A stretch of 64,000 nucleotides of DNA from Osedax fenrisi (Eukaryota; Annelida; Polychaeta; Sabellida; Siboglinidae). The translations under genes were made by a program, and so were the position numbers. The stretch is taken from assembly GCA_964019155.1 (NCBI GenBank), contig OZ025244.1, positions 5,035,419 through 5,099,418 on the forward strand, in the 5' to 3' direction. Below the pieces are notes generated by a model. That model saw nothing but the letters and a program-made list of their open reading frames with translations. It was not told the DNA's origin and made no database searches. Shown here piece after piece: positions 1 to 12,021 of this stretch (position 1 is the stretch's first letter; the number at the start of each line of letters is the position of its first letter).

Positions 1-890
1 AAGGATGGCGAAAGGGTACAAAGTAAAGTAAAGTGAATAGGGTCGAGTGGGGAATTGGATTTTAGGGATGCAATTAGAGAGCGCACGACGTGCGCCATAC
101 GTAGGGATGAATAGGTATAGTGAAACAGGATGTATGGGAAGCTAGTGAATATGATTTAAGAGTGAGGAGATCAACACTAACATTAGGGAGAGCAGCGATG
201 ATATTCGATAGTTTATTCTGGAAGAAATTACCAAAGGAGGAGCAGATGACTGTATCCGGTTGGTCAGAAAGGTGCCTGGGTTTTAATATACCTACTATGG
301 TGAAGGATAGGTTGTATGCTTGCTTAGATCCTCCTCGAGGAGGTGTCATATTTACAAAGCAAGTCAGTAAAGTATGATGATTTAGTGGATAATAGATTTT
401 TCCTTTATAATGAGCGAAATACTTTAAAGGAACACAGGTCTTAGTTCATTTTAGAAGAATCATAAATGGACTGTAGATTCTGAATCATAAACGAAGTGAC
501 TTTCTAATATTGGTGAGTTCAGTGTTGAACAAGGGGGATTTGGGATGATTACGGTGGATAAGAGTAGTTGAGAGAGTTTACAAATCAAGGGAATTAGATA
601 GCGCCGTTTTAAAGTCATCAAAGAGTGAGTCAGGGTCAGAGAGCGGAGATTTAATATTATTCATATAATCAAACACGGAGTTAGCAAATAAAGGTTGATT
701 TATAAAGGAGATATTTCGAAAGTATCTTGGAGGTCGAGTATTGTAAACTACTGATAACTGTAATTCAAATCGGATAGCGAAGTAATCATATACTAGAGTA
801 CTTTTGGTGAAAGAGGAATTAAAATGAAGTCAGATGAAGATAAAACAAGATCAATGATCTTACCATTAGATATAGTTGGGAAGTGAATGT
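1..890 (-). mobile_element. Decayed CR1/L2-like LINE: end of endonuclease and linker before RT
   Basis: Read on the minus strand, 890 to 440 gives the end of an apurinic-type endonuclease domain (FPTISNGKIIDLVLSSSDF, then a region like YAIRFELQLSVVYNTRPPRY) followed by the charged linker typical of CR1/L2 ORF2. From about 350 to 74 the frame gives SFGNFFQNKLSNIIAAL, the motif that normally lies just before the RT domain. Stops and frameshifts interrupt it, so it is dead. The RT itself would lie to the left of the window. The break at about 895, where the next LINE's (TAA)n tail begins, suggests that the LINE at 1490-2540 inserted into this one. Family is inferred from motifs only. Confidence 0.6.
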
Positions 891-895
891 GTTGT

Positions 896-1483
<588 letters not shown>

Positions 1484-1489
1484 ATAATA

Positions 1490-2540
1490 ACAGTTTATTT
1501 ATATACTTAAATAATAGTAGAAATAATTCTCGAAAGTGTAATCAAATATATTTTTACATATAAAAAATGGTAATAAAATATATTACTTCAGTATTTTGCG
1601 GAATAGAAGGAGCACTTCTTATCCCCAGAGGTAGCTTATTCCTCGTCGAAGCAGCATACATCTCAAAGAACTCTTGGTGATTTGTAATCGACATCTTCAT
1701 TCTTGAAGTTGCATGGGATAGCGCCTCGAGTATCAAATTATTTTTTCTGATGATAGCGTTGATAAATAGGAAGGTACTCCATAAATAATTACTTATTTAT
1801 TTAAACATAAAAATCTGTAATTAATTATGGAAGATACACTAAGTATTTTAATTTATGTAAATAATAACTCAAAAATCTATAAGAATATGGGATATTAAAT
1901 ATAATTTGTATACATCTACGAATAATATTTATATAACATCTATAATTAATGTTTTTTGAAATATAAATTTGAGCTACAATTAAGATAATATTCCCATAAT
2001 CTAATCTCGATGGATTAAAAATGTCAATAAGTCAAATAGTTGATTTTATTAATACATATTTATGAAAGATATTTATATTTTATAAATGATAATTAGCTGA
2101 TTTACATATATAATATAAATGATCTGACTGCGATAAATTATATGAAAAAAATATTCAAAGGAATTTAATTGTAGATAAAGGAGTAATTAAAAATTATCAT
2201 ATATGATATCTTGATAAACAATATTCGAAAGAGAAATATTGAAGATCATTGTTGTATTACTATTTATAAAATAGTTATTAAAAGCCATTTATGAATATTA
2301 TTCAGATGATTATTTATTATGATGATATGATTCAGCGTACGTATCATCAGTATATATGTATATGATATTTCACATTTGTTTTTTGTTCTATTATGTATTT
2401 CAAAGGAGAAATACAAATAATAAAAAGTAGAGGACATAATATGGATCCATATGGAACCCCTTATAATGAAATGTTCTCACCTGAAATAAAATTATGAATC
2501 TTAACCGAATATAACCTTTTGCTGATCTTAATAGTAATTA
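1490..2540 (-). mobile_element. Decayed LINE: C-terminal half of reverse transcriptase
   Basis: On the minus strand from about 2530 the translation reads GVPYGSILCPLLFIICIS, then YTDD within about 35 residues (RT palm motifs VPQGS and YxDD), then SRLDYGNIIL and RRCIQIIFNIP of the RT thumb region. At 1750-1590 it ends in MYAASTRNKLPLGIRS, which matches the WN-LP-IR end of CR1/L2 ORF2. Frameshifts and stops are common. The (TAA)n array on its 3' side is the expected position of a CR1/L2 simple-repeat tail. Confidence 0.55.
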
Positions 2541-2753
2541 TCATTATACACTTATCAATAGGCTATCACTAATAGGCATAATGGATATGCTTTAAAAATA
2601 GTAATTCTACTTATCAAAGATATCACCTATACGTTAATGATAAATGCTATTAAGAGCAGACAAAGTCAAATTGTAATAACAGATTCCGGCTATGTTTATC
2701 TAAATAGAAATAAATATCATTCATGGTAATGAGTAAAACAGTTTAAACATTAT

Positions 2754-2972
2754 TCACTTTCTTGTATGCACTTTGGTATACATTAAAAAGGTTATTATCA
2801 TTAATATAATTTGTGATGGAGGTGTGACATAAAGAATATTACCAGAATTAAGATAATAAATAATACCAACAGCATGCATACATTTAATATGTAGAACTGA
2901 ATTATAACGTATACATTTAATACATGTAATATAATCTGAATCGCAAACATTATTTAAGTGCTGACAATCCAT
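2754..2972 (-). pseudogene. Possible LINE ORF1 remnant with PHD-like Cys/His spacing
   Basis: A 72-codon minus-strand frame contains CQHLNNVCDSDYITCIKC followed by H-x2-C, spacing reminiscent of the PHD-like fingers found in CR1-type ORF1 proteins. It lies upstream, in minus orientation, of the RT fragment at 1490-2540, but the endonuclease and first half of the RT between them are not seen. It could be chance in AT-rich sequence. From here to about 3310 I see only AT-rich DNA and a (TA)n tract near 3078-3112. Confidence 0.25.
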
Positions 2973-3078
2973 ACTTATAACAATTTATAGTTATAATATA
3001 AATATCTAGTTAAATAATATATGGAACCCCTTATTATTAATCGTGGTTTCCTATATGATTATTTAAATAACTATATTA

Positions 3079-3117
<39 letters not shown>

Positions 3118-3308
3118 TGTATGTATAGAATATACTAGTCAGATCATATATCATATATCTAATTAAATACAATAAAATAACTATCATAATTAAATTTTAG
3201 ATATTTTATGCAATAATACAAATAGTAAAATAAAAAAATTAAACATAGAATGAAATAAACAAATAATTGAAGTCATTTAATTATATATATATATATATAT
3301 TAGTGTAT

Positions 3309-4083
3309 TTATATATAATAATAATAATAATAATAGAAAGGTTTATTGACTCAGAAAACGCATAAATCTCGAAACTGCAACCACCCGAGAGTCGCCATTA
3401 TGGAATGTATAGATATGGTTAAATCACTACGCTTTAGCTTAAATAATATGCGAACAGCTCTACGTTGTATTGAATCGAATTTTTTCATCAATTTTTGCGG
3501 AATATTAATTAAAAGCGAATTACAATATCTAAGTCGACTACAAACTAATGAATGTAATAATTATTTAGTTAAATTAAATGTTAGCTTAGAGCGAGCCTTG
3601 CCTATATTATACAGGAAATAATTAGCAGTGCGGACAGTGTTTGATATATGTACTGAGTAATCTAATACATTATTTATAGTAAAACCTAGAGTAGTGATGG
3701 TGTTTGAGATAGGAAGTGAGATAAGGAATGGATGAGTGAGAGTAATTGAAGAAAGAGATCTAGAAAGTATAATGCTATCAGTTTTAGTAATATTTAATGA
3801 AAGTGAATTACAGGAAAACCAAGAGATTAAATCTTTAATACAGTTAGCAATTGAAAGTTGAATTATGTCAATATCAGAACCAGGTGGAAAAAAAGTATAA
3901 ATTTGTAAGTCATCAGCAAAGAGGTGATAACGAATATTTGGGTATTTTTTAAAAATCAAATTAATGGGAAGAATATACAAAATAAAAAGAATCGGACCCA
4001 GTACTGATCCTTGAGGAACGCCATGAGTGTGATCAAATGGAGCCGACAAAGATGACTTGATCTTTACCGAAGATATTCTATTA
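3309..4083 (-). mobile_element. 5'-truncated, internally deleted CR1/L2-like LINE (copy 1)
   Basis: Minus-strand RT palm with HGVPQGSVLGPILFILYIL and YHLFADDLQIY. It is nearly identical to 5543-6277 of the longer copy at 5151-6660. The 3' end at low coordinates carries an (ATA)n tail and the same terminal sequence GACTCAGAAAACG. Relative to the longer copy about 365 bp just inside that terminus are missing, which removes the C-terminal WN-LP region. It is truncated on the 5' side at about 4083. Non-functional. Confidence 0.85.
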
Positions 4084-4382
4084 GATACATATGTGTGTGT
4101 GATTGTCTGTCTATATGTATGTTATGTATGTGTATGCATAATGGTATATTAACTTGTTCATCCCAGCTAACAGTAATAGACTAATAATATCAGCATAATA
4201 TCTTAAATAATAGTATAACATATTTACATTGTGCTATTATGCAGCTATTATATTGATATTACAAATATATTATGCTGCTACTAATTTTTAATGCTATTAT
4301 GCTGCTATTATATTACTATAATAATATATAATATGCGCAATGTAAATTATGTTGTTTACTGGCTGTCTCCATTCTAGAATTA

Positions 4383-4615
4383 TTAAAAAAGAAATTTAAA
4401 ATATATCAATTCAGTTCTCCTAAGAACATTTTCAAAAATGTTAGAAAATTGGTTCTTAAAAGAAACTATTTGGATATTTATAAACCGAAGAACCATTTTT
4501 GGTTCTTCACACCATTGCAGAATTTCGTAACCAACATATAATATTATTGGTTCTTTGAATAACAATGTCGGATCTTTAACTGGTTCTTCAAAGTTAAATC
4601 TGTTTTAAGAGTGTA
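4383..4615. repeat. MITE-like sequence built on GGTTCTT / AAGAACC
   Basis: About 230 bp in which GGTTCTT and its complement recur, including AAGAACCATTTTTGGTTCTT, a near-perfect hairpin. It ends in TTTTAAGAGTGTAC, a terminus style common in non-autonomous hAT-like elements. A matching left terminus is not visible, so classification is tentative. The interval 4084-4382 is AT-rich with reiterated GCTATTATGCTGCTATTA and no gene. Confidence 0.3.
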
Positions 4616-4790
4616 CAATTGTATATATATACACAATTATAGTTATAGTGATATATAAAATTGAAATTTTAAAATAAGTTATTGTCATTTTATAATTTTC
4701 TTATATTTTTTTAATTTGTATTCTTTTAATCAAGTTGAGTGGGAACATACATATTCAAGCTTTGCTTTTGTGTCTTCCTGAGTGTTTACA

Positions 4791-5026
4791 CTAATATTTA
4801 TTTTGAAATTAAATTAAAAATGTGTTTGAAATAATTCATATATTATGAATATTGAAATAAACGTTAATATATTATTAATGTATTTACATTATAAGTATGT
4901 ATATTAATTAGATGGAGTAAATGATATTACATGTTAATACTATAAATTATTTAAATTCAATATTAATAATAAATTAATTATTTCAAACACATTTTTAATT
5001 TAATTTGAAAATAAATAAATATTATC
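4791..5026. repeat. Inverted repeat, about 65-bp arms
   Basis: The segment near 4791-4858 (with AAAAATGTGTTTGAAATAAT) reappears as its reverse complement near 4958-5026 (ATTATTTCAAACACATTTTT). The arms flank about 100 bp of AT-rich spacer and match over roughly 65 bp with a few differences. It could be a foldback element or a cruciform-forming sequence. No coding content. Confidence 0.6.
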
Positions 5027-5150
5027 ACAAAAATTAATTCGATTATATCGTTTAAAATACATTTTCCATTATCAAAATTATAATATTGATATACAATGAT
5101 AATTATTTAATATACAATATTATAACACTATACATGTAAATTTAAAAACA

Positions 5151-6660
5151 TATAATAATAATAATAGAAAGGTGTATTGACTCAGAAAACGATGGACGTT
5201 TATGTGCGTCAAGTTGAAATAATAAAACAAATAAATAGTTACGCAAATAATAATAAATTTAAAAAGAAGACATTATAATGATACCATATATGTATGTAGT
5301 CGACATTTAAAACTCATAAATGATGACATGGTGCGTAATTCATCGGGAAGACTATTCCAGTATTTCGGAGCAGCAACCGTGAAAGCAGCATCTGCATACA
5401 TAGATGAGACAAGCGGTAGAGAGAGTTTCATCAGCTCACATTTGCGACTCGGACGAGTAGTTGTTCGAATTATGAGTCCCTTCGATAGGTAAGACGGAAC
5501 TCCCATATATATAGCCTTGTGAGTAATGCATAGAAGTCGAAACTTGCATAAATCTCGAAACTGCAACCACCCGAGAGTCGCCATTATGGAATGTATAGAT
5601 ATGGTTAAATCACTACGCTTTAGCTTAAATAATATGCGAACAGCTCTACGTTGTATTGAATCGAATTTTTTCATCAATTTTTGCGGAATATTAATTAAAA
5701 GCGAATTACAATATCTAAGTCGACTACAAACTAATGAATGTAATAATGATTTAGTTAAATTAAATGTTAGCTTAGAGCGAGCCTTGCATATATTATACAG
5801 GAAATAATTAGCAGTGCGGACAGTGTTTGATATATGTACTGAGTAATCTAATACATTATTTATAGTAAAACCTAGAGTAGTGATGGTGTTTGAGATAGGA
5901 AGTGAGATAAGGAATGGATGAGTGAGAGTAATTGAAGAAAGAGATCTAGAAAGTATAATGCTATCAGTTTTAGTAATATTTAATGAAAGTGAATTACAGG
6001 AAAACCAAGAGATTAAATCTTTAATACAGTTAGCAATTGAAAGTTGAATTATGTCAATATCAGAACCAGGTGGAAAAAAAGTATAAATTTGTAAGTCATC
6101 AGCAAAGAGGTGATAACGAATATTTGGGTATTTTTTAAAAATCAAATTAATGGGAAGAATATACAAAATAAAAAGAATCGGACCCAGTACTGATCCTTGA
6201 GGAACGCCATGAGTGTGATCAAATGGAGCCGACAAAGATGACTTGATCTTTACCGAAGATATTCTATTAGATACAAATGACATCAACCAGTTGTGAACCT
6301 GTCCATGAATACCTATTTCACGTAGACGGTAAGAAAGAATCATATGATTTAACGTATCAAAGGCACTAGACAGATCAAGAAGAACCAAATAACAAGAAGC
6401 CTTATTATCCATAGATAGTATAATATCGTTAAACACAATGTTTAGGGCAGTTTCTGTACTATGATTGGGAAGGTATGCACTCTGAAAGCAATCCACAATA
6501 GAGTTCGATATGATATAATCAATAAGCTGACGCGCAACTATGCGTTCCATAGTCTTAGAAATTGATGATAATTGCGAAATATGTGCGATAATAGATATGT
6601 TAAGGTACATTTAGTAACGCACCTGAAAATGGTAACATCTTAATGAGACAGCGGCTATAA
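5151..6660 (-). mobile_element. 5'-truncated CR1/L2-like LINE with an open RT frame (copy 2)
   Basis: A minus-strand frame of 445 codons (6610 to 5273) is open over most of an RT: SKTMERIVARQL (finger), VLLDLSSAFDTLNH (catalytic Asp), HGVPQGSVLGPILF, HLFADDLQIY (FADD active site), RRAVRILFKL and the C-terminal AAPKYWNSLPDELR. The endonuclease and ORF1 are absent, so it is a dead-on-arrival 5' truncation. The long open frame and near identity to copy 1 at 3309-4083 indicate recent activity of the family. The 3' terminus has an (ATA)n tail. Confidence 0.88.
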
Positions 6661-6732
6661 TTATTAAAATCGTACATTATCTATTTCAAAATAGATGTGA
6701 ATTTAATAACTATCATTATAGTAATAACTATG

Positions 6733-6789
<57 letters not shown>

Positions 6790-7225
6790 AGGCGCGTTTA
6801 TAAATAGAATGAAGTACTTCTATCGTGACACTATTAATTCTGTTTATTATCAATAATAAATAGTGTTAAACGAACGTTATTAATAGTGTTTATTATCTGT
6901 ATTAAAATAATACTGATATTAATATAGTAAAACGTTAATTAGCTTTATAACCACGTATTTAGAAATAACGTATTGAGTTCATATTTTAATGAAAGACATT
7001 ATTATTTTATAATATTTATATAAATATTATATTGTGAGTAATAAGTAACATTTTAATTATTTCTAAAAATGTGTATATTTATATATATACTTTGGGAATA
7101 TTAATTTATAATATATTAGTAAAAGTAAAAATAGTAAAAACTCATAATAAATAGTGAAATAAGTTTTTATGTATTACATCATAATGAAATACCATGACTC
7201 ATCATACCCTACTCCGCGTGCATAG
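6661..7225. other. AT-rich spacer or gene A intron 2, no gene seen
   Basis: Holds a (TA)n tract near 6737-6782 and otherwise unstructured AT-rich sequence. From about 7168 it aligns with the DNA just upstream of gene B exon 3 (48771 onward), so the left edge of the visible gene duplication lies here. Nothing resembling exons 1 or 2 of gene B is present. Confidence 0.5.
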
Positions 7226-7308
7226 CTACTGCTTTAATGAGGTCTATGAACACAACCGTGGACCCTTGCGAAGATTTCTACGAGTACGCTTGCGGAAAGT
7301 GGATCAAG
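7226..7308 (+). CDS. Gene A exon 3
   Basis: Starts in phase 1 after ...GAATAG-type acceptor CATAG. Encodes [19 protein letters not shown] and ACGKWIK, the most conserved N-terminal block of M13 enzymes, with the two Cys that pair with the C-terminal region in neprilysin. Donor GTTAGT. Confidence 0.93.
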
Positions 7309-7761
7309 GTTAGTCCAGGGAATTCAAGGTCACACAACAACAAATATATAATGTTTAATAAGTTTATTTTAATTATAAATATTAACACAAATCTATTACG
7401 ATAATAAATCATATGAGGAATTACATAATTTATAAGGTAATATATAGTTATAGTACTACTCCTATATGTGTAAACTACCTACATCACTAAACCACCTATA
7501 GGACAACCCCGTACCATACTGGACTTCTGAGTGGGCTATTGTCTACAAGATGAGGAATGAGGTCTACCATCAGATCATAGCTATCTTCAACAAAGGTACA
7601 CATGTACCTAATGAACTTACTGTATATAATAGTATACATACGCGTGTGATACATACGATTGCATGCCATTAGTAAGCATATTATTATGTAAAATACTTTT
7701 TATATATAAACTATATAGTTATAACTATAATATATATTCACATATATATATATTGTATGAC

Positions 7762-7797
<36 letters not shown>

Positions 7798-8916
7798 TGC
7801 TCACTAACCACGCCGCCATGGTCATGTCCTCGCAGGACACACACGTGGAGACCCCGATGCCGTCCGTAAGGTGAAGGACGTATTCGTAGCTTGTATGGAC
7901 CAGACAACTATCGAGAGCCGTCATGAATTTCCATTGGTGGACCATCTCAAGTATCTAGGAGGTTGGCCCGTTCTGGAGACGAGTTGGGATGAAAACTCGT
8001 TCTCTATTCTCGATACAGTGATCAAGCTGAACAATATCGGTCTATCTGTTAGTGCCGCACGAACGTAATCATAGATATATGTATGTATAAGCGTATACGT
8101 ATAACTATAGTTATGTTCAAACACGCCGAGAGTGTAAACTATACTTTAATGGCATATTTAATTTACTTATGATAATGATAAACTTCTGGACCTGAACCGT
8201 ATGCAAACATCATGCAATTGTATTATTTTTGTTTATATGATTATTATATTATTAAAATTAATATTATTTAAATACCATCGCTAATAACATTTCCAAATAT
8301 AGCTATGTCGTACATAACATATTAGTGGTCACGTGACTACAATTAAACAAACCGCAATGCAGCCTCTGTTCGTACACGGAGTGTGGTTCGGATACAAGAA
8401 GGAAGACTGGAGCGACTACTTCTTCCAAATAGACCAACCTGAATTCACCATGAAACGAGAGTACTTCACCGATTCCCGATACTCTAGGAATGTTGGATAC
8501 TTGAAGACATTCGCCAAGGTAATGCTATACAACCAATGTTGTACGGTCGCCGTGTGAATAGACGTAATACCGTGAGTCCACAGATCAAAGATAAATGTGT
8601 TATTCTGCAATCATTTTATTCAGTATCAACATATATAGGATAGTATGTAATAATAATAATAATAACAATAATAACAATAATATAATAATAATAGTTTACC
8701 GTGTATACGGGTTCGTCGATTATATATTCTAGTTAATAAATAAATGATACTATAGGTTTTGTGTCCAACATCATACTGCAACAAATAACATAAACGCGAA
8801 TAACTATTTAATGAACGCGTTCCACTCAGGTGCATCGGATAGTGGCAGTGTATTTATAGAATACCGATTGCGTTAGCTACAATATACATTAGCAGTCGAG
8901 TCGCTCTTGTACAATA

Positions 8917-8960
<44 letters not shown>

Positions 8961-10838
8961 GAATTTATTATATATAAACTTTATGTAAATGATAACTGCA
9001 TGTATAGCTCAGTTGGCAAGGCGTCAAAAATACAAGCAGTATGGCGCGGGTTCAAGCCCTGTCCGGACCATTAAAATATGTTTTAGAATAATATTTAGAA
9101 GTGATCTTATATAATTGTGTATAAATAAATGATCAGGAATCGTTAAAAACATGGATGATTTAATACGAGAGAAGTTTCAAAGGGACATTAGAGACAAATA
9201 TGGTTATAAGTGAAAACTTCATATCATTTTATGGATGGGATGAACGGACTCAATCAAAATAAAATAACAATAACAATACAAATATTTATATTTGTAAATA
9301 TTAATATACATCATGATTCTGTTGTTACTAATACCTATGATGATGATGATGAATTATGTTTATTAGATTAAAATATGATTTTACATATATTTATATATAT
9401 ACAAAATATACACTCATACGACTCATATAACTAACCCAATGCAACACGATATTATTTCTTAATAATGACGTAATAGCCCTCCAATTTCTCACGTAACAAT
9501 TCCCCTCCTATATTACGTAATACTAACACCTACTAATTACGTAAGGACATGGCCAGAGCTCTAGGTTCCAAAGCTACCGATATCGACAGACAGATGGATG
9601 ATATGATTGATTTCGAAGTCGAGTTAGCTAAAGTTAGTATGCTATAGTGAAAATTATAATGTACAGGTATAGTACTTAGGTGTTTTACGTATGTAATTGA
9701 TTATATAATTTATAAATAATATACTATTTTGATATTAATTATAAATTATAATTTAATTAATTTATAAATTATATTATTTATTAGTAAGACTATAAACGTA
9801 TGATATGATACGATACAAATACAAAATTACTTAAATACATTTAATTTTTATAAATTAATATATTACAAATTACGCGATAAAACATAATCTATTAATATAT
9901 AGCTTGTGTAATATTAAATAATACCTAATAATTGTTAAGTTATTACACAAGTTAACCTCGGCATACGTAACACCCGGTAATCCTGCTAAACCCGATGACC
10001 TTTCCCCCAGTTGACCGCTACCTGGGCTGAGCGCAAGAACTGGGACAATGTATACGAGAAGCTCACCGTAGACGAGTTCGAGACCAAACACACTAACCAG
10101 TTCGATATCGTCTACTACATAAACCAACTGCTTCTAACCGCAAACCCAAGAAGCGAGTTGGCTGATCGTAATACCGTGATCATCAACTGGGGTATGTAAT
10201 CACATATATGTGAACGTACGTGCATAAATACATACTAACGAACGAGCATACATCATCGAAGTAAATAAAGTGGATAGACAATTGACGCACGCAATGCATG
10301 TAAAATACAGATACGCGACTTGTCATTTTATTGATAAATTTACAAAATGGCATCAGTGATTTTGATTGGATATTAGTCATATTATATATGTAACATATTA
10401 AAACTGTAAAGTTTTCGTCGAAATAGATTGAAGTGACCGCCATCTATATAAATGGATTTACATTATAAATATCAATAAAATAGTTTGATATCTTAAATAT
10501 CTTAAAATTTAAATACACAAAATTACGAGAAATGATGTATTTTAAAAATACAATTTTATTTTTTAGTATAGATAGTAAATTAACATTGGTAGAAATTATC
10601 AATATATGTAATATTAATTTAAAATGTAGTAGGTATTTAGTTGTAGGTTTCGACTACAGCATCTCTATTGCAAATGTCCATAAACTACACTCAATTGATT
10701 ATCCACTTTTTTAATATCGATGACATACATACGCACTTATCAACGTGCGCACGTAAATATCAACGTACGCACCCATACACATAGTTACACGCGCGCTTAC
10801 TATAAGCTTCATTGAGTTAAGATATATCAATACAGTAA

Positions 10839-10872
<34 letters not shown>

Positions 10873-10978
10873 ATGCACACACACCAATACAAACCATACC
10901 TTGCACATACCTACGACAAATGCATACATGTATAGTAGATACGACGATAAGCTTAATTGAGTTAAGATAGTTCTATCA

Positions 10979-11017
<39 letters not shown>

Positions 11018-11026
11018 ATACAACGC

Positions 11027-11064
<38 letters not shown>

Positions 11065-11532
11065 CGCCACCCCACTAAAGGTAAAACTAGTTTCTGGAAG
11101 GGTCTGGCAGCTCTGATTACCCGTACCCCGCGGAAAACCGTTGCAAACTTCCTCATGTTCAGTGTCGTGTACAACGGTGTTGGATACGTGTCCGAGAGCA
11201 TGTTTAAAGACATCATCATTAGATTCGTAACGGTTAGTGTGTATATGATTTCTTGTCACGGTAGTAGATGTTATCAGTGAGGTTCTAGTGGCGGAAATAG
11301 GGGTGACCTGTGGAGTTTTAGTGGCTGTTCAGGGGTCGGCATACATTGATACTTGCCATGGAATGCTTCTTATAAAGAGTGTAGTTACTCCGTATAGTTT
11401 TAACTGGATTTTCTTAATTTGATCATATAAAAATATCGTGAAATAATTTCATAATATATTTTTAAATGTTTATTTTTTTATAAAAAAATAAAACGAGATA
11501 TAGAAATTGAATAGCAATAGAAATAACCTTTG

Positions 11533-11565
<33 letters not shown>

Positions 11566-11976
11566 GATTTATTAATGTTAATGTAAATATCACGATACTT
11601 ATATTCTAAGTCTACATGCTTGCAGCGAGTAACGAATACCACCACCACCGTCATCATCACCCCATTACTCTTACCAATACTCCTACAGCCTATTTGGGGA
11701 GCTCCTAGAGCTGCAGGTGCTCGTGATGGAATGTGTTCATGGGGCGCTTCCCTCGACTTCTCATGGGCCGTAGGACGTATGTACATAGATAATCACTTCA
11801 CTCCTCAAGCTAAGAGAACCGTTAGTCAATAGTCTTATAAATGAGCGGTTCCGTTGGGTCAAAGTACGAGCATAGTACGTGAAGTTATTCGTGCGGAATA
11901 AATGAATTAATTATATAAATTTAAACTTTAAATTAACTAAAATCGAGATTTTATGATAACAAAATTATTAAATATC

Positions 11977-12021
<45 letters not shown>

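Noticed and set aside
1554..1736. Isolated 60-codon minus exon-like frame ending at a possible donor
   Set aside because: Its MYAASTRNKLPLGIRS ending fits the C-terminus of the LINE RT at 1490-2540, so it is not a host exon.
8998..9070. Functional tRNA gene
   Set aside because: A and B boxes are present, but the acceptor stem does not pair and there is no anticodon stem.
11620..11688. Upstream extension of gene A exon 10
   Set aside because: The open frame before 11689 is low-complexity intron. Splicing at CTACAG keeps phase and the family spacing in both copies.
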